A stretch of 64,000 bases of DNA from Dendrolimus kikuchii. Its lineage: Eukaryota > Arthropoda > Insecta > Lepidoptera > Lasiocampidae. A model generated the notes under the pieces. It was not told the origin of the DNA. It saw only the letters and a program-made list of their open reading frames with translations, and did not search any database. Positions 1 to 11,382 of the stretch are shown here, piece after piece. Both the position numbers and the translations under genes were made by a program. Location: assembly GCA_019925095.2 (NCBI GenBank), contig CM034389.1, positions 21,377,435-21,441,434 of the forward strand, read 5' to 3'. Positions within the stretch are counted from its first letter, which is position 1. Each line of letters starts with the position of its first letter.

Positions 1-65
1 GCCCCCCCACTCCGCCACCGGCCTCGGCCCCAACAAGAAGACCGCCAAGCGGAGGGCCGCGCACA
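1..65 (+). CDS. stau: stau exon (partial at window edge), dsRBD4
   Basis: Reading from base 2 gives 21 codons ending RRAAH plus one base. The donor is a|GTCAGT at 66. The exon carries the GLGPNKKTAKR motif at the start of the last dsRBD helix. The split codon joins the next exon to give Asn. Confidence 0.88.
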
Positions 66-3000
66 GTCAGTACACACACTGCTTTATTATCTCTCTATTG
101 TTGCCACTGGACTGGCTGCACTGAAAAGTTACTTATCATATTTTACTTGTTCCCTTGTAATTTTATTGCAAATACGGTATACATATTGTCTCATTATACA
201 TCTCTTGTTAATTAAAAAAATAATTCTAAAAAAATATACAAAAATAATAATTAAAACTGAGATGTCTTTGGGAAACCCAGTTGAAACGAAGATCCTTTGG
301 CTATATTCTTAGTCTTAAAATTTTCCAAAGAGTATCGAAAATTGTCGAACACCAATTTACTATATTATTATGTATCGAGTTTCATCCAAATCGACTCAAT
401 AGTTTTCCATGAAAGCATAACATAGTTACTTTCGCATTTATAATATTAATAGGGATTAGTAACATAACATCAAAATACAGTATTATCGCGCAGAATCTAT
501 ATATGGCGTAGAGAGGCTTATATAGACTATACAACAGTCAGCATTTTTCATTGTGGGTAACACTTTTTTACATCCAGCTACCACCCGCCGAGTAACGTGT
601 AACGCGATAAAGAATTTCCTTCAAAAAAATATCATGCACTAGTTCAAAAGATTTGTTTCTTTTGGCAGCCATTTGTAATATTATAGTTCCACTTTCAAAT
701 TGGCACAATAATGTACTTGTAATTGTATGTACCAATCAGTCTAGTGTCAATAAGAGAGATCAAAATAATATAATGGACGTAGTTTAGCAGAAACAACCTA
801 ACACACAAAAAGTCGTTTTTGAGTTATTGAGGTTTTAAGTTTAGACAAAAATTGCTGCTAAATTGGTATATACAACTCATTTTTGACCACAATATGGGTT
901 GAGTCCTTTCTGCTAAACTACGTCCATTATGGCTACTATAAAGTGGTTGCAAAGTTAGACTGAATATAAGAGAAATCAAAGATTTTAGATATTCATTTGT
1001 TATTCCTAATATTTAGGCGAAAAGGCCTAATAGGCCCTTTCGCCTATGCTCTTCAATATAGTTCTGGAATATGTAATCAGAAAAGTACTTGTACTTCAAA
1101 CAGGGGTTGAACTGAACTCAATGGAATGCATATATACCTAGACTTATTGGGAACTTGCCGGAGAGACGTCACTGAAGCCGCCATGCTTCTGGAAAAAGAA
1201 GCGTTAAAAGTAGGGCTCAGGATCAATCACGACAAGACCGAGTATTTCCACATGAAACGCTATAAGAACACCCGTGTGAACAGAGAGGACTTGCATGTTG
1301 GAGATACCAGCTACAGTGAAGTGTCCAAATTTAAATACCTGGGCTGTACTTTAACAGACACTAACACCCGCGAGGAAGATATAGATATTCAAATTCACAA
1401 TACCCTACGATGTACCGACGTTCATAAGGTGTTAGTATCCAAGCTTCTCAGCCGTAAGACCAAGATGCGTAACACTGAAGGAGGAGAACAAGCTGTTAGT
1501 GACTGAAAGAAAGATCCTAAGAAAGATCCTGGGTCCGACACGGGGAAGCGATGGCAACTGGCGGATCCGTAAAAATGCCGAAATCGAAGAACTGGTGGAT
1601 GAGTCCAATATAATAGGCGAAAGCAAGGAACATCGCTTGCGCTGGCTTGGCCACCTACACATAATGGGGGAGGATCGCGCGGTGAAAAGAGCCTATCTGG
1701 GCAGTCCAAAGGGACGGCGACCAGTTGGTAGGCCCAGATATCGCTGAAGGGACTTAGTGGAGGCTGATCTGCGCGAGCTTCATGCCGATGACTGGCAGGA
1801 GACAGCGCTGAACAGGAAGGAGTGGAGTATTCTCATTTCGGAGGCCAAGACTCATTTTGGGTCGGTGAGCCGCAGCAGTTAGTTAGTTAGTTATTCCTAA
1901 TATTTATTAATGATAACTGTTAATTTTTTTGGGGGTTTTCAGATGTGCTCCTAGCAATGGAGATGAGCACCAACTCAACGGACTCCCCTACATCACCCGT
2001 CTCAAACAACACGGATAACAGCAACACAAGTGTTGACAGCAGTAAAAGTAAAGGCCTTGATAGCAAACGAAAGGTAAGCGCTTTTAGATTTGTTTCTTAT
2101 GCCCCTATTGTGACATCACATATTTTGCAATTTTACATCAAGAAATTATTAAATTAAAACTAACTGAAAAAATTCACATATTTTCTTAAGTTTTCGTGAC
2201 TAGTGTACATAATAAAGCTACGTTTTAAGCGCGGTCATTTATTCGATATAATAACCATAAACACAAAAGTAAAAATAAAAATTAATAAACAGGCGGTAGG
2301 CTAAATAAAACTTTAACAATACTCATTGACATATCACATATTAGTCGTCGGTAATCAGGGCTTTTTTTTTTATTGCAGGAGATCAGCAGACAGGCAGACG
2401 GCCCACTTGATGGAAAGCGGTTACCATCGTCTATAGACATTTGCAACAGCAAAGTTGCTACAAATGCGCTGCTGCTCTCTTAAGGGAGACTGGACCCTGG
2501 TCACTGATGCCGGAACACAACACAATGTTGTTATTTATGGCGGCATACTCTAGACCAGGGGTGGTAGCCATCCAGTTGGGCAAATGCCCTACCAATGGCT
2601 ACTAAAAAGTTGCCGAAACGTCGGAATAATAATCACCAAATAAATTACCTCGCTGGAAATCGTTAAAACAAAGTTATATTATAAAACAGCAAATCCGAAG
2701 TTTTTCGTCAATACTTCAAATTTCGTTTTTTCAAGTATAAATAATTAAATTTTCAAAAGTGACGTCACGAAATTTAGTATCCCTCCTACCTTTTTTCACA
2801 GAATGTCACAGTTCGTCGACCCCCTCCCCCCCTTAAAGTATGACGTAATTTATGAATGGCTCCAAGATAGCGGATTGGAATAGAGGAAGGGATAGCGATG
2901 ATGGGATAGAAAGAGGGCGAATTGGGCCATCGGCTTACCATAATTCCGAGCTATGTAGGTCACCTTGGTTTTCTCAGAGGTCCTGAATTCATACTGTGCG

Positions 3001-5962
3001 TATTCATAATGTGTACAGTGATTTATACTGATAAGAGAAATCCAACGAATATTAGGAACTAGAAATCTACAATATTATAACATTCCAAACATGCCTGTGT
3101 GTGTCTGTACATTGAAGCTATTAAAAAAAACAACTGGAATAGACATAAACGACTGTTTGTTCGTCACGTAAAAACTACTGGGTCGATGTCGATGTGGTTT
3201 TCGTCACCGACATCGACAGCAAATTACATACATACATATATAACTTCACGCCAGTTCCCTTGCGGGGTAAGCACGAACAACAGAGCGCCATTTAGGCATA
3301 TTCTTACAGACCTCACTTGCTTCTTTGACATTCATAGCTCTTGTCATGCACGCTCGTCTGTTCTTAAGGCTCCTGACATCACCTTCTGCTAGTACACGAT
3401 CAATTTGACAGCAAATTCTTAGACTTAAAATCTATGCTACTTTTTATCCTGGGAATCCCGCTGTAAAAGTTTCTGGGAATGATTTAAAATGGCCAGATTA
3501 AAAAAGAATCGAATTCCAATGTGATTTTTTTCACTGATAGATAGCAAATTTTATGTAATCAAATATGTGATATTTTTTATCTTCGAATCTCGCGGGAATT
3601 CTCTCAGAAGCGGTTTGTAGTTATTCAGTTGCATAAAAATTAGCTTATTATGACACAGTTTTCAGTAAAACAATAGCTTACATTATTTTTAAAATGCTGC
3701 GGTACTTTGTGTCCCGGGAATCTCGCGAAAATTTCAAGTCAAGTGAAGACGAAGTCGCGGGCATATCCTAGTTAACAATATTATTCTGTCTTGCAGGAGA
3801 GCGAGGCGTCGAGCGGATTGCCCTCTGGCGGGGCCAGTAGCGAAGTGCGCCAACCGGTGCCCGGGGTGCTCATGATGGACTACCACCAGCGGACGGGGCA
3901 GCCTCAGCAGCCTAATGGTAAACAAGTTCAGATAAAAACTTTACTTTTAGTGCCAAAGTGGAATCCTTATATATTGGTCATGTCCTTTCTATCAGTCTGC
4001 TTCAATTATTTATTGTCATAGTTATTTACCTCGAAAACTATTTGCTGTATATGAAAACATAGATAGATAGATAACTCTTTATTGTACACCAATACAAATA
4101 TGAACTTAAAGACTAAAATTATATCTAGTTATGTACAAAGGGCGGTACATATAACAAGGGTAACATATTGATCTATCAATCCCTGCTAAGGCTTACTTGG
4201 AAAAGAGAGATTGTATGTAGTTGGGTCATTTTTGGCATCGCGTTATAAGGCAGGTTTCCACTGAACATCGAAAATGTCCGACACAACCTGATTTTCAGCA
4301 GTGAGAACCTCATTTGCGGAAAATGTGGCGCACATGTTCTCAAAACTCGTTTTTATTTAACTATGATTTCTAATTAGTGTGGTGTTCCGGCTTCTAAGTA
4401 GGAAAACCAAAATCAGGATTTACAAAACTGTCATACGGCCCATCCTGATGTACGGTTGCAAAGCCTGGACGCTTACCTGAAAGGAAGAGAACCAGCTGTT
4501 AGTGGCTGAATGAAAGGTTCTCCGTAAGATTTTAGGTCCAACGAGGACAGACGATGGCAGTTGGAGGGTCCGAACCAACGTCGAAATTGAATACCTCGTA
4601 GCCGTGCCTAACATACTAGGAGAGTAGCTAATGCACACTTTCGTACTGAATACTTTTACTTAATTTAGGTTATATTTAAATTACTTTTAGCTAGTAATAT
4701 TAATGTGATATTTTTAAAGACTTCATTTATATAAAAAAAAGGTATATTTTCAACTAGATTTTTTTGGAATCCATGACCAAATAAATGACAATAAGTGGAT
4801 GTTCATCACCTCCGTGGTCCCCTACCCTGCACTTGGACAGATACACATTTGGCTTGTGGTTACAGGAGTGAGCGAGACGAGTGCCACGGGTGGCTCGGGG
4901 GGCAACACGCCCGGTGCTAAAGATCAACTCATGTATTTGTCCCAACTGCTCGGATTCACTGTTCAGTTTTCCGATTTTCCCAAGGTATGTTTGATTTTTC
5001 TTAATAACATGTTTACAGTATTGTTGAGTGGGTAATACCATCTTGGATGTCAAAGCAATGCTATGTCAATTACGAGTTAGAAACCTAATCTTAACTAATA
5101 ATTTAATTTTTACAAGTTTTTACATACAAACTGATTTCAATGTATTATTGTAACTAGATTTTTTTGTTGTTTAATCTTATAAATAAAATAAATAAAATAA
5201 AAATAGCCTTTATTGCTGAAAAAGAACAAATAAGAAAACCTAATCCGCTAATTGGTATTGTGTTTTGCCTCCTTCTCAGCTTGTCCTTCGACAAAGGCCT
5301 CCCTCAAGCTGTTTGCTTAATCACAATTTAATCTTATTCTATTATATAAAGCTGAAGAGTTTGTTTGATTGAACGCGCTAATCTCAGGAACTACTGGTCC
5401 AACTTGAACAATTCTTTCAGGGCTAGATAGCCCATTTATCGAGGAAGGCTATAGGCTATATATCATCACACTAAGACCAATAGAAGCGGAGCACCAGTGA
5501 AGATTGTTTCAAAATCGGGGGGTTTTGAAAACAAATTCCACGCGGACAACGTCGCGGGCACAGTTAGTTATAAATAAAATCGAAATTGGTTTTTCAATGT
5601 AGTGTTTCATTATAATTTATGACAATAATGATTTCCATAAAATGTAGTGTCATTTGTTTAGTAAATTATTATTATTACATTACGTCTCACAAGAGCACGG
5701 ACCATAACAATAGCCGGGAGTTTTGGAGGACTCGCGTGGGGGGCCATGTTTATTGTTATTATGTCACTGATCGCAGCGCAACCACGGCGAGTACCTGTCG
5801 CTGGTGTCGCTGTCGACGGTGCCGCCGGTGATGGTGCACGGCGGCGGGCCCTCCACGGCGCACTCGCACGAGCAGTGCGCGCGCGCCGCGCTGCGGGCGC
5901 TCAAGCTCATGGGCCTCGACGCCAACTCGCAGCACCAGCCGCCCAGCAACAACACGCAGTGA
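1..5962 (+). CDS. stau: staufen homologue, 3' part of gene (5 exons, C-terminal 206 residues)
   Basis: Staufen is a cytoplasmic double-stranded-RNA-binding protein that packages and localises mRNAs and acts in RNA decay and transport. Five exons (1-65, 1943-2073, 3797-3917, 4866-4984, 5777-5962) splice with GT/AG borders and keep phase, giving 206 residues and a TGA stop at 5960-5962. Residues 1-27 are the C-terminal half of dsRBD4, with the basic GLGPNKKTAKR helix-entry motif. Residues 28-82 are a Ser/Thr/Asn-rich linker, followed by the Staufen-like RQPVPGVLMM segment at about 83-92. Residues 123-192 form dsRBD5, with DQLMYLSQLLGF and VQFSDFPK. This order and the PVPG spacer are typical of Staufen rather than of other dsRBD proteins. 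The 5' end lies outside the window, so length and start cannot be judged. The gene converges on the prolyl endopeptidase gene. Confidence 0.93.
376..458 (+). repeat. 3' tail of a dispersed LINE-like family (TTTCGCATTTATAATATTAATAGGGAT type)
   Basis: This stau intron segment shares a tail with 30470-30543, 31380-31481 and 38600-38694: gagtttcagccaaatcg, then gtagtttt and acttttcgcatttataatatt. It is probably the 3' end of an RTE-like or similar retroelement. No coding part is attached. Confidence 0.5.
773..927. mobile_element. 155-bp MITE, copy 1, with TA target duplication
   Basis: Terminal inverted repeats of about 22 bp (ATGGACGTAGTTTAGCAGAA and its complement) flank a short non-coding core. 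A TA lies on each side (771-772 and 928-929), as expected for a Tc1/mariner-mobilised MITE. A second copy at 21884-22041 is nearly identical along its length. It sits in a stau intron. Confidence 0.85.
1120..1885 (+). mobile_element. broken RTE-like LINE fragment (C-terminal part of reverse-transcriptase ORF)
   Basis: Two out-of-phase open segments, 1126-1506 and 1499-1747, encode the end of a non-LTR retrotransposon polyprotein. Visible motifs are LRINHDKTEY, FKYLGCTLTD, ILGPTRGSDGNWR, LRWLGHL and GRRPVGRPR. Part of the polypeptide is missing between the two, at about 1420-1500, compared with the sister fragment at 4376-4626. A TGA follows GRPRYR, with coding-like sequence beyond. It is a dead copy lying in a stau intron, and it ends close to the exon at 1943. 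Confidence 0.8.
1943..2073 (+). CDS. stau: stau exon, end of dsRBD4 and Ser/Thr/Asn linker
   Basis: The acceptor is a pyrimidine tract ending TTTTCAG, and the donor is AAG|GTAAGC. After the two bases that complete Asn22, 43 codons are open. They begin VLLAMEM, the end of the dsRBD4 helix, then run into a polar linker with many Ser, Thr, Asn and Asp residues. Confidence 0.9.
2361..2600 (-). repeat. family A (~300-bp A-tailed repeat), copy truncated at its head
   Basis: On the - strand the sequence ends in an A-rich tail after gtctgctgatct. The same body, with the ggccgtctgcctgtctgct and ccatagacgatgg blocks, recurs about ten times in the window. It lies in a stau intron. Confidence 0.8.
3797..3917 (+). 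CDS. stau: stau exon, linker with the RQPVPGVLMM segment
   Basis: The acceptor is CTTGCAG at 3796 and the donor AATG|GTAAAC at 3918. The exon encodes 40 residues plus one base in phase 0. It is more GC-rich than the flanking introns. The PVPG segment lies between dsRBD4 and dsRBD5 in Staufen proteins. Confidence 0.92.
4062..4200 (-). repeat. LINE 3'-end fragment (family F)
   Basis: It contains agatagataactctttattgtac, then a body related to 44365-44500. On the - strand the fragment ends AATAAAGAGTT and simple sequence, as expected for the 3' end of a LINE or a SINE derived from one. It lies in a stau intron. Confidence 0.55.
4376..4626 (+). mobile_element. second fragment of the RTE-like LINE
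   Basis: Conceptual reading gives LLSRKTKIRIYKTVIRP, PILMYGCKAWTLT, then KVLRKILGPTRTDDGSWR, with stop codons inside. It overlaps the C-terminal part of the copy at 1120-1885 and keeps the stretch that copy has lost. It is a decayed relic in a stau intron. Confidence 0.75.
4866..4984 (+). CDS. stau: stau exon, first half of dsRBD5
   Basis: The acceptor is GGTTACAG at 4865 and the donor CCCAAG|GTATGT at 4985. The exon completes Gly106 and encodes a Gly/Ser/Thr-rich stretch, then DQLMYLSQLLGF and VQFSDFPK. That is the first helix and first strand of dsRBD5. Confidence 0.95.
5190..5300. repeat. A-rich simple sequence and LINE-tail-like segment
   Basis: A run of (aaataaat) repeats is followed by tagcctttattgctg and a short GC-richer stretch with acaaaggcctccc. 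It looks like the 3' end of a non-LTR element in reverse orientation. No coding is seen. Confidence 0.35.
5330..5570 (+). repeat. repeat family J, inverted relative to a copy at 47412-47660
   Basis: About 240 bp of shared sequence runs from aagctgaagagtttgtttgattg to ccacgcggacaacgtcgcggg. The copy in intron 1 of the prolyl endopeptidase gene is in the opposite orientation. The family is typical of decayed non-coding transposons. Confidence 0.7.
5777..5962 (+). CDS. stau: stau last coding exon, second half of dsRBD5 and C-terminus
   Basis: The acceptor is GATCGCAG at 5776. There are 61 codons, then TGA at 5960-5962. The exon begins RNHGEYLSLVSL, the second strand of dsRBD5, continues with the Ala-rich second helix (CARAALRALKLMGLD) and ends in a short Gln/Asn-rich tail. 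It is strikingly GC-rich against an AT-rich background. Long open frames on both other phases and on the opposite strand here are shadows of this base composition. Confidence 0.94.
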   Translation, partial: RNHGEYLSLVSLSTVPPVMVHGGGPSTAHSHEQCARAALRALKLMGLDANSQHQPPSNNTQ

Positions 5963-6661
5963 GAACTGATCACGGATATTTATACACAACTGATGGCCAA
6001 ATTCGGAATTTTTCCATAGCGAGACAGTTATGGCCCAAATATTTACCAGATTAAGTATAACCTCGACCATGTAAATGGTGATATGATTTAATCTAATCTG
6101 CCTATAGTGAGTTCGTTGGAGCCTATATCAAAGAGGAGCGGTCACTATATTATACAAACACTTCTATCTATAACTAGAAAGGCGACCGGCGGTTTTCAGC
6201 TTTAACATCTACAAAAACACAATCTATACTAAAAAAAAGTAATTTTATAATTATTATCTTTTTAAGTACCATATTTTAAGAACTCGCTAACAGGAGAAAA
6301 ATAATGTTGAATGTTTTAGGAATCGATACTCGCTAACCATATAATTAAATTCAACAGCATTGTTGTTCGATTCTTTAAACCATTATATTAATAAAAATCT
6401 AGATGTATTACGCGTCAAAATATTGATGTACCGGTGTAATATTCTGTTGCTTATCACTTTTTTATTCTTTTAGTCGGTTATTCAATTATTTATTCATTAT
6501 TGATATCTATCTGTTATTTTATATTTTCATAAATGTCAATACAGAACATCTAAGCGTCTACTATGTCAGTGTCAAGTGTCATACATCTGACAAAGCTGTA
6601 TGGACTCTGTTCATTTGCCTGACATTGTGACGAATAAAACACAAATGCATAAATCATTCGT

Positions 6662-6767
6662 TAAAAACTACTAATATCGTACAACTACCGTTCACATTGT
6701 TCACTTATAGGCAGGATTCAGTAAAACATTACGTTTCAAGTTCCCGCCAAAAACTCTAGTATTAACG
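6662..6767 (-). repeat. truncated SINE-like family C copy
   Basis: The end gttcccgccaaaaactc and the preceding lines resemble the terminal ~100 bp of the complete copies at 19965-20282 and 36731-37046. Similarity is patchy. If right, it is a 3'-truncated or old copy. Confidence 0.4.
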
Positions 6768-7982
6768 TAATGGAGGTTATGTCAATATCAAACATTTATG
6801 GCCAAGTTCTATTTTCAGCCAAGTTCTTGTAGAAAATGACAAACACACATGGGTTTCTAATGAAATAAGCTACAGAAACACATTGTAATTATGCGTGTAA
6901 GAGATCGGACCGGCGGCTCCTAAGAAACCCGCCAGTCTCTTGTGTAAAGTATTTTACATTGGATGAGGGGACATATTTCTCTGTCAAAAAAAGATTAAAA
7001 AACACCTTCAAGGAAATGATCACCAGACTTGTAAGATAACATTCATGCTTTTCGTAGAGAAGAAATATGAAAGCAAGCGAAGTTTGCTCTCTCTTCGCTT
7101 ACCGCTCTGTTGTTTCTTAGTTTGGTTGTTTTGAAATAAACACGCAAATCTGATGCATATATAGTTTGTTGAGTTCGAAGATGTTAATGCATATCGGAGT
7201 GCATTTGGAAACCGAACTGATAAGGCATATAAAATAATGATGCGATTACATAACTGCTCACAAATGACATTTGTGCGGATGGAAACCATACAGCGATATT
7301 TAGCTTATACAATCGTAAATATTGCGTTCCCGTTCTAACTTCTGACATATATAGTAGAATATTATGATAAAAAAGATTGAAATGGCAGAATTAAAAAAAT
7401 ACTCAACAAAAATTGGTGTTAGGAAGATCTTTGAAGTTGTTTTTGATACTTTCAGATTGTCTGTCGCGGGGTCTAAGACGGGCGTTTTGAGCAACGGCAT
7501 CGCCGAGTGAGAAACGATCGAACGCACCGACAACCAATACTTTAGTTAATGTAAGTAATTATAATATATTTTGCATATCTCATTGTTCCCTTAACTACTG
7601 CAATATAACAAATGTGAATATATCAAAGTGTGAAAATAAGGAAAGAACGAATGAAACGCCAAACATTTCGACCAACTTTCTTGCTGTGACATATTCACAA
7701 TATAGACTTATTCACATGTATCGGAGATGGCGTGTGGCGTATTTGATTCTTGTATTTACTTAGTTTCAATAATAATATTCAAATCTTAAGTATAAAAATA
7801 TATTTATTTATTTAATTTTGGTTAGAAATATTAATTAAAATTTATCTGTAATCTTACTTTCAAAACATTATGATAGAAGCAAATGCTTTACAGCTTTTAC
7901 ACGCTCATATAAAAAGTATTTGAGTTGCGACGTTTTGTAAAATGATAAAAGATGTCTTAGTTTCTTCAAGTATTCGCTTACC

Positions 7983-8107
7983 TTATCTCGGCTGATTTGA
8001 CTGCCCGCTTTCATTATCTCAAGTGATTGGACTGTTCGCTCCTCTTTATCTCAGATGATTTGATTGTTCGTACCCCTTGTCTACACTGATTTCACTGTCC
8101 ACTATTA
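7983..8107. repeat. four tandem units of about 31 bp
   Basis: Units begin at 7983, 8014, 8046 and 8077 with ttatctc or ttgtcta, then tgatttgact-like and tgttcgc-like blocks. Spacing is 31, 32 and 31 bp. It lies in the putative stau 3'UTR. Confidence 0.75.
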
Positions 8108-9640
8108 TTATGATATTATTTTTGTATCTGTAAAACGTGTCGTAGTGAAATTTTAAAGTGAGATGCGGGACGTAACTAATTTTTTTAATATTAAATCATA
8201 TAGCCACATGTCATTTCTGGTGTGTGAATAAGTCTTAGCTTTTAGTTGATCTCGAGTCTTGTAAAACATCGATGTAATTTCCATCTCCTAACTTTTCTTT
8301 ATATAGAATTAAATTTATATATTTTTTGTTATACACGAACGATCTGTAAGAGGTTTATTTTTAGTTCATTCATGTGTGTATTATCATAGTACTGCAATTT
8401 GCAGCTATTCTTTCGAGGTACTAAAACGAGTTTTTTTATGTTACCTTATGATACGGCGTGCCCTTTGGAAAGTTTATTTCATATCTTAACTATTTAAGTA
8501 GTTATTGGATGTTAAATGTATTAGAAATGTAGGTACGAATATATTTAAAACGAAAATGAGGCTGTGAAGCCAAACCAAAACAGTTTCTTTCTTTGGGATG
8601 TTGCAGTGTTTCGTGACCACCGATAGCATCTCACTTTCACTGCCCTTTTTTTGACCGTGTTTAAAAAAGGAGGAGCTTCTCAACTTGTCTGTAAATGTTT
8701 TATATATATATTCTTGTATATGTCGAACCGTAAGTTCTTTGTTAATGAATCGATTTTTTTAAATTCTTATTTTGTTGAGTTCAGTATAGTCATGGTTGAA
8801 TAAAACTAGCTTGCGACAAGTCGAGTTGAAAACTGAATAGAAGAAATTCCTTAGTGATGCGCAAATGCGCATTAGCCGCTTTATCGATTTTGAGCTCGCT
8901 CAAGTTGTTGCCTGCATAATAGTAGACAGTATTTCTGAAGCCAATCGGTGCCTAAGCCTTAAATATTTCGACAATGACTTAGTATCTCGAGGTCTTTTTT
9001 ACGTCTGCAATGTTACTAATAATCAATAGCTTATTCGTGAAAACCTTACATTGGCTTTTTTTTGTTAATTTTAGTTATCTATCTAAATGTATTTAGCTGT
9101 AGGTTTTCCATAAATAAATGAACTAATGTTAGTTGTGTATTGAAAGTAACTGGTTACCTCATCGTGGCGTGTTAAGATCAATAATAAATTAAAAATTAAA
9201 AATTCTGAAGAAACATATGAATTTATGCACCACTTACGTCTCCGGATTAGATTCGAACTTGGAATATCCTATAAGTTAGGTCGCCTGAAAGAGTGGCTTA
9301 AACGATAAGGCCGCCTATTGTTCTGCCTTAAAATATTGTAACTAATGTATTGTGTCTGTTCTTTTGGCGAGCAATAGTGTTATCTGTCTATAATTTCACT
9401 TTCTGACGTATAGAAAAATTTATTGATATTGATTACCTGTAAGTGATGTCACATCTCTAGGAAATTGTAATGTCGAGCTGTCGCTAACTGTAGCTTATTT
9501 GTTGTGCATTATACAAGCCGTTACAGATATTGCATATCAATCCTTATGCTTCGTGTAATGTATCTAATTGTTGTCTAACGTAAAAAACAAGATATTGCTG
9601 GAAGTATGAACATATTGTAGTGTAAATTGTAATGTTCGTT

Positions 9641-9646
9641 AATAAA
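9641..9646 (+). terminator. candidate distal stau poly(A) signal AATAAA
   Basis: AATAAA is followed about 18 bases later by the GT-rich element gtgagtgttgttg, the usual layout of a cleavage site. Proximal alternatives exist at about 6389, 6633 and 9113. Confidence 0.4.
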
Positions 9647-11261
9647 TCTGTAATTCGTTTATGGGCAGGTGAGTGTTGTTGAAGTGAAAATACTATTACG
9701 TATTTGTTTAGGGATTTTAAAGAGGAACTTGTAAGAGGTTTTTATTGTGGATGCGATTCGGTGGTCGCCTGTCTTCCCGACGAAAGCTCAAAGTTACATC
9801 ATGCGGCCATGGTGTCTTAGTTTAGCTTTGCAGTAGTAATCGCCGTACTCCGCGCTACGTAGATGATGATAAATATAGGTATATTATCGCCCGACTGCAC
9901 TAAAATAGTTAGCTGGCACAATTTCAACGATGTTTATTGATAAATGAAATTAAAAAAATTGAGCGACGTTTTGCCTGATTTGAACATAAAATGGTATTAT
10001 GCCATTAGTTCAAGTATAAATAAAACTCTCATAATATATGTCATTGGAAGATTTTTATGTGGCTGTAGGTAGGGTAAACTATAATACCATTGTTGCTTCA
10101 ATTGATTGGCAGCCTGTTAATTGATTCAAGATATTAAGACTTCTTAATATTTTGTATTTTATAGCCATACAGTAATATTAATATAATCATTCTATCGTAA
10201 AAAAAGTATTGAGATTTCTTATTGCTTCGAATAAATAAATAGGGGGTGCCAATCACTGAGATGGTGCCAACAATGGCACAACAACAAACAAAACAACTTT
10301 CCCCTATATGAGTTGCCACTATTCTGAATTTGGCTACATGTTCGCTGGATTAGAGGTGTGTACCCTATTAAAATGCTCGTAAATCTGTCCTAAAACTCTG
10401 AACACAGTTTAAAGTGTGGCTAAATCCAAGTTTGGAATATGTAAGAATTTATGGTCAGCACCGAGTGATTTATGCCTAATCTAGTGAAAAAGACCATAAA
10501 TTGCTTACTTTGCTAGTCGGCGTTTTCAGTATTTCTATCATGTATTTGTTGACTAAGTATGATATCACGTGGAATGCGGCGATTAGGACAATGTGTGGCC
10601 TCGATTTTTAACTGACCCCATGTGTGGGTGAGCGTTAGATTCCCTCGACCCTAAGCTATGAAATGTGTAATTCTAGTTTATAATTAAGACGTATGCAAAA
10701 AGCTGACTAATGAGCCCAATCCAACTTAGCTTAAGATCGCTTGTTACGATTAAGATCTGTATAACTTATGTGTAATTCATTCATGTACCCATAATACATT
10801 TAGTGTAGCATTTGAACTAACGATCGGAATAGGTAAGAGCCTATTTACATTAAGTTACCGAGGTGATATGACATGCATGTAGTTATAACAACTAAAATGT
10901 AATTTATTTAATTATTCTTTTCGGTTAGTAAGTGAGCTCTACCTATTCCAATTACTATATAATTTATATTAAGCTGTGTTTGTACGGCATAAATTTCATA
11001 GAATTATTTATACCTTCTATTTACCATATTTTTTGGACTCTAAACTAATTAAACATATTCGTAGTACGATTTGATAGTAAATTCTTAAAATAAGTATCTG
11101 CAAAAAGTTAAAATATTTTACGCACAAGGTTACAGTACCAATGTTGCAACTTTTTTTTATCAATTTAATAGTATGTTCCCGGAGAAGTCTGTAATGAACG
11201 TAAGAAAGAACGCCGTATAAATACATTCTACATATTCTTAGGTGTTAAAATATATTCTGTA

Positions 11262-11376
11262 ATACAATTGATCGGTTTTTATAATTACCTCAAACATTGC
11301 AAAGTCAAAAAGTTGAATGGATAAATGGCGTGAGAGTGATAAAAGTGTGTGGGACGCAACTACCGATCAATTGTAT
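11262..11376. mobile_element. 115-bp foldback MITE with perfect 15-bp inverted repeats
   Basis: ATACAATTGATCGGT at 11262-11276 is matched exactly by its complement at 11362-11376. The core is non-coding. It ends 6 bp before the left end of the larger element at 11383. Confidence 0.7.
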
Positions 11377-11382
11377 ATAATT

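Larger units (their letters stand above)
5963..9646 (+). other. stau: probable long 3'UTR of stau
   Basis: No exon-like frame follows the stop at 5962 on the + strand. This 3.7-kb stretch is AT-rich and has fewer recognisable transposons than the rest of the window, as expected if it is transcribed 3'UTR. AATAAA hexamers occur at about 6389, 6633, 9113 and 9641. The last is followed by a GT-rich stretch (caggtgagtgttgttg), so it is the preferred cleavage signal, but earlier ends are equally possible. The extent is inference. Confidence 0.4.

Noticed and set aside
5746..6070. ~100-codon frames on both strands over the last stau exon
   Set aside because: They are out-of-phase or antisense readings of the GC-rich exon 5777-5962.
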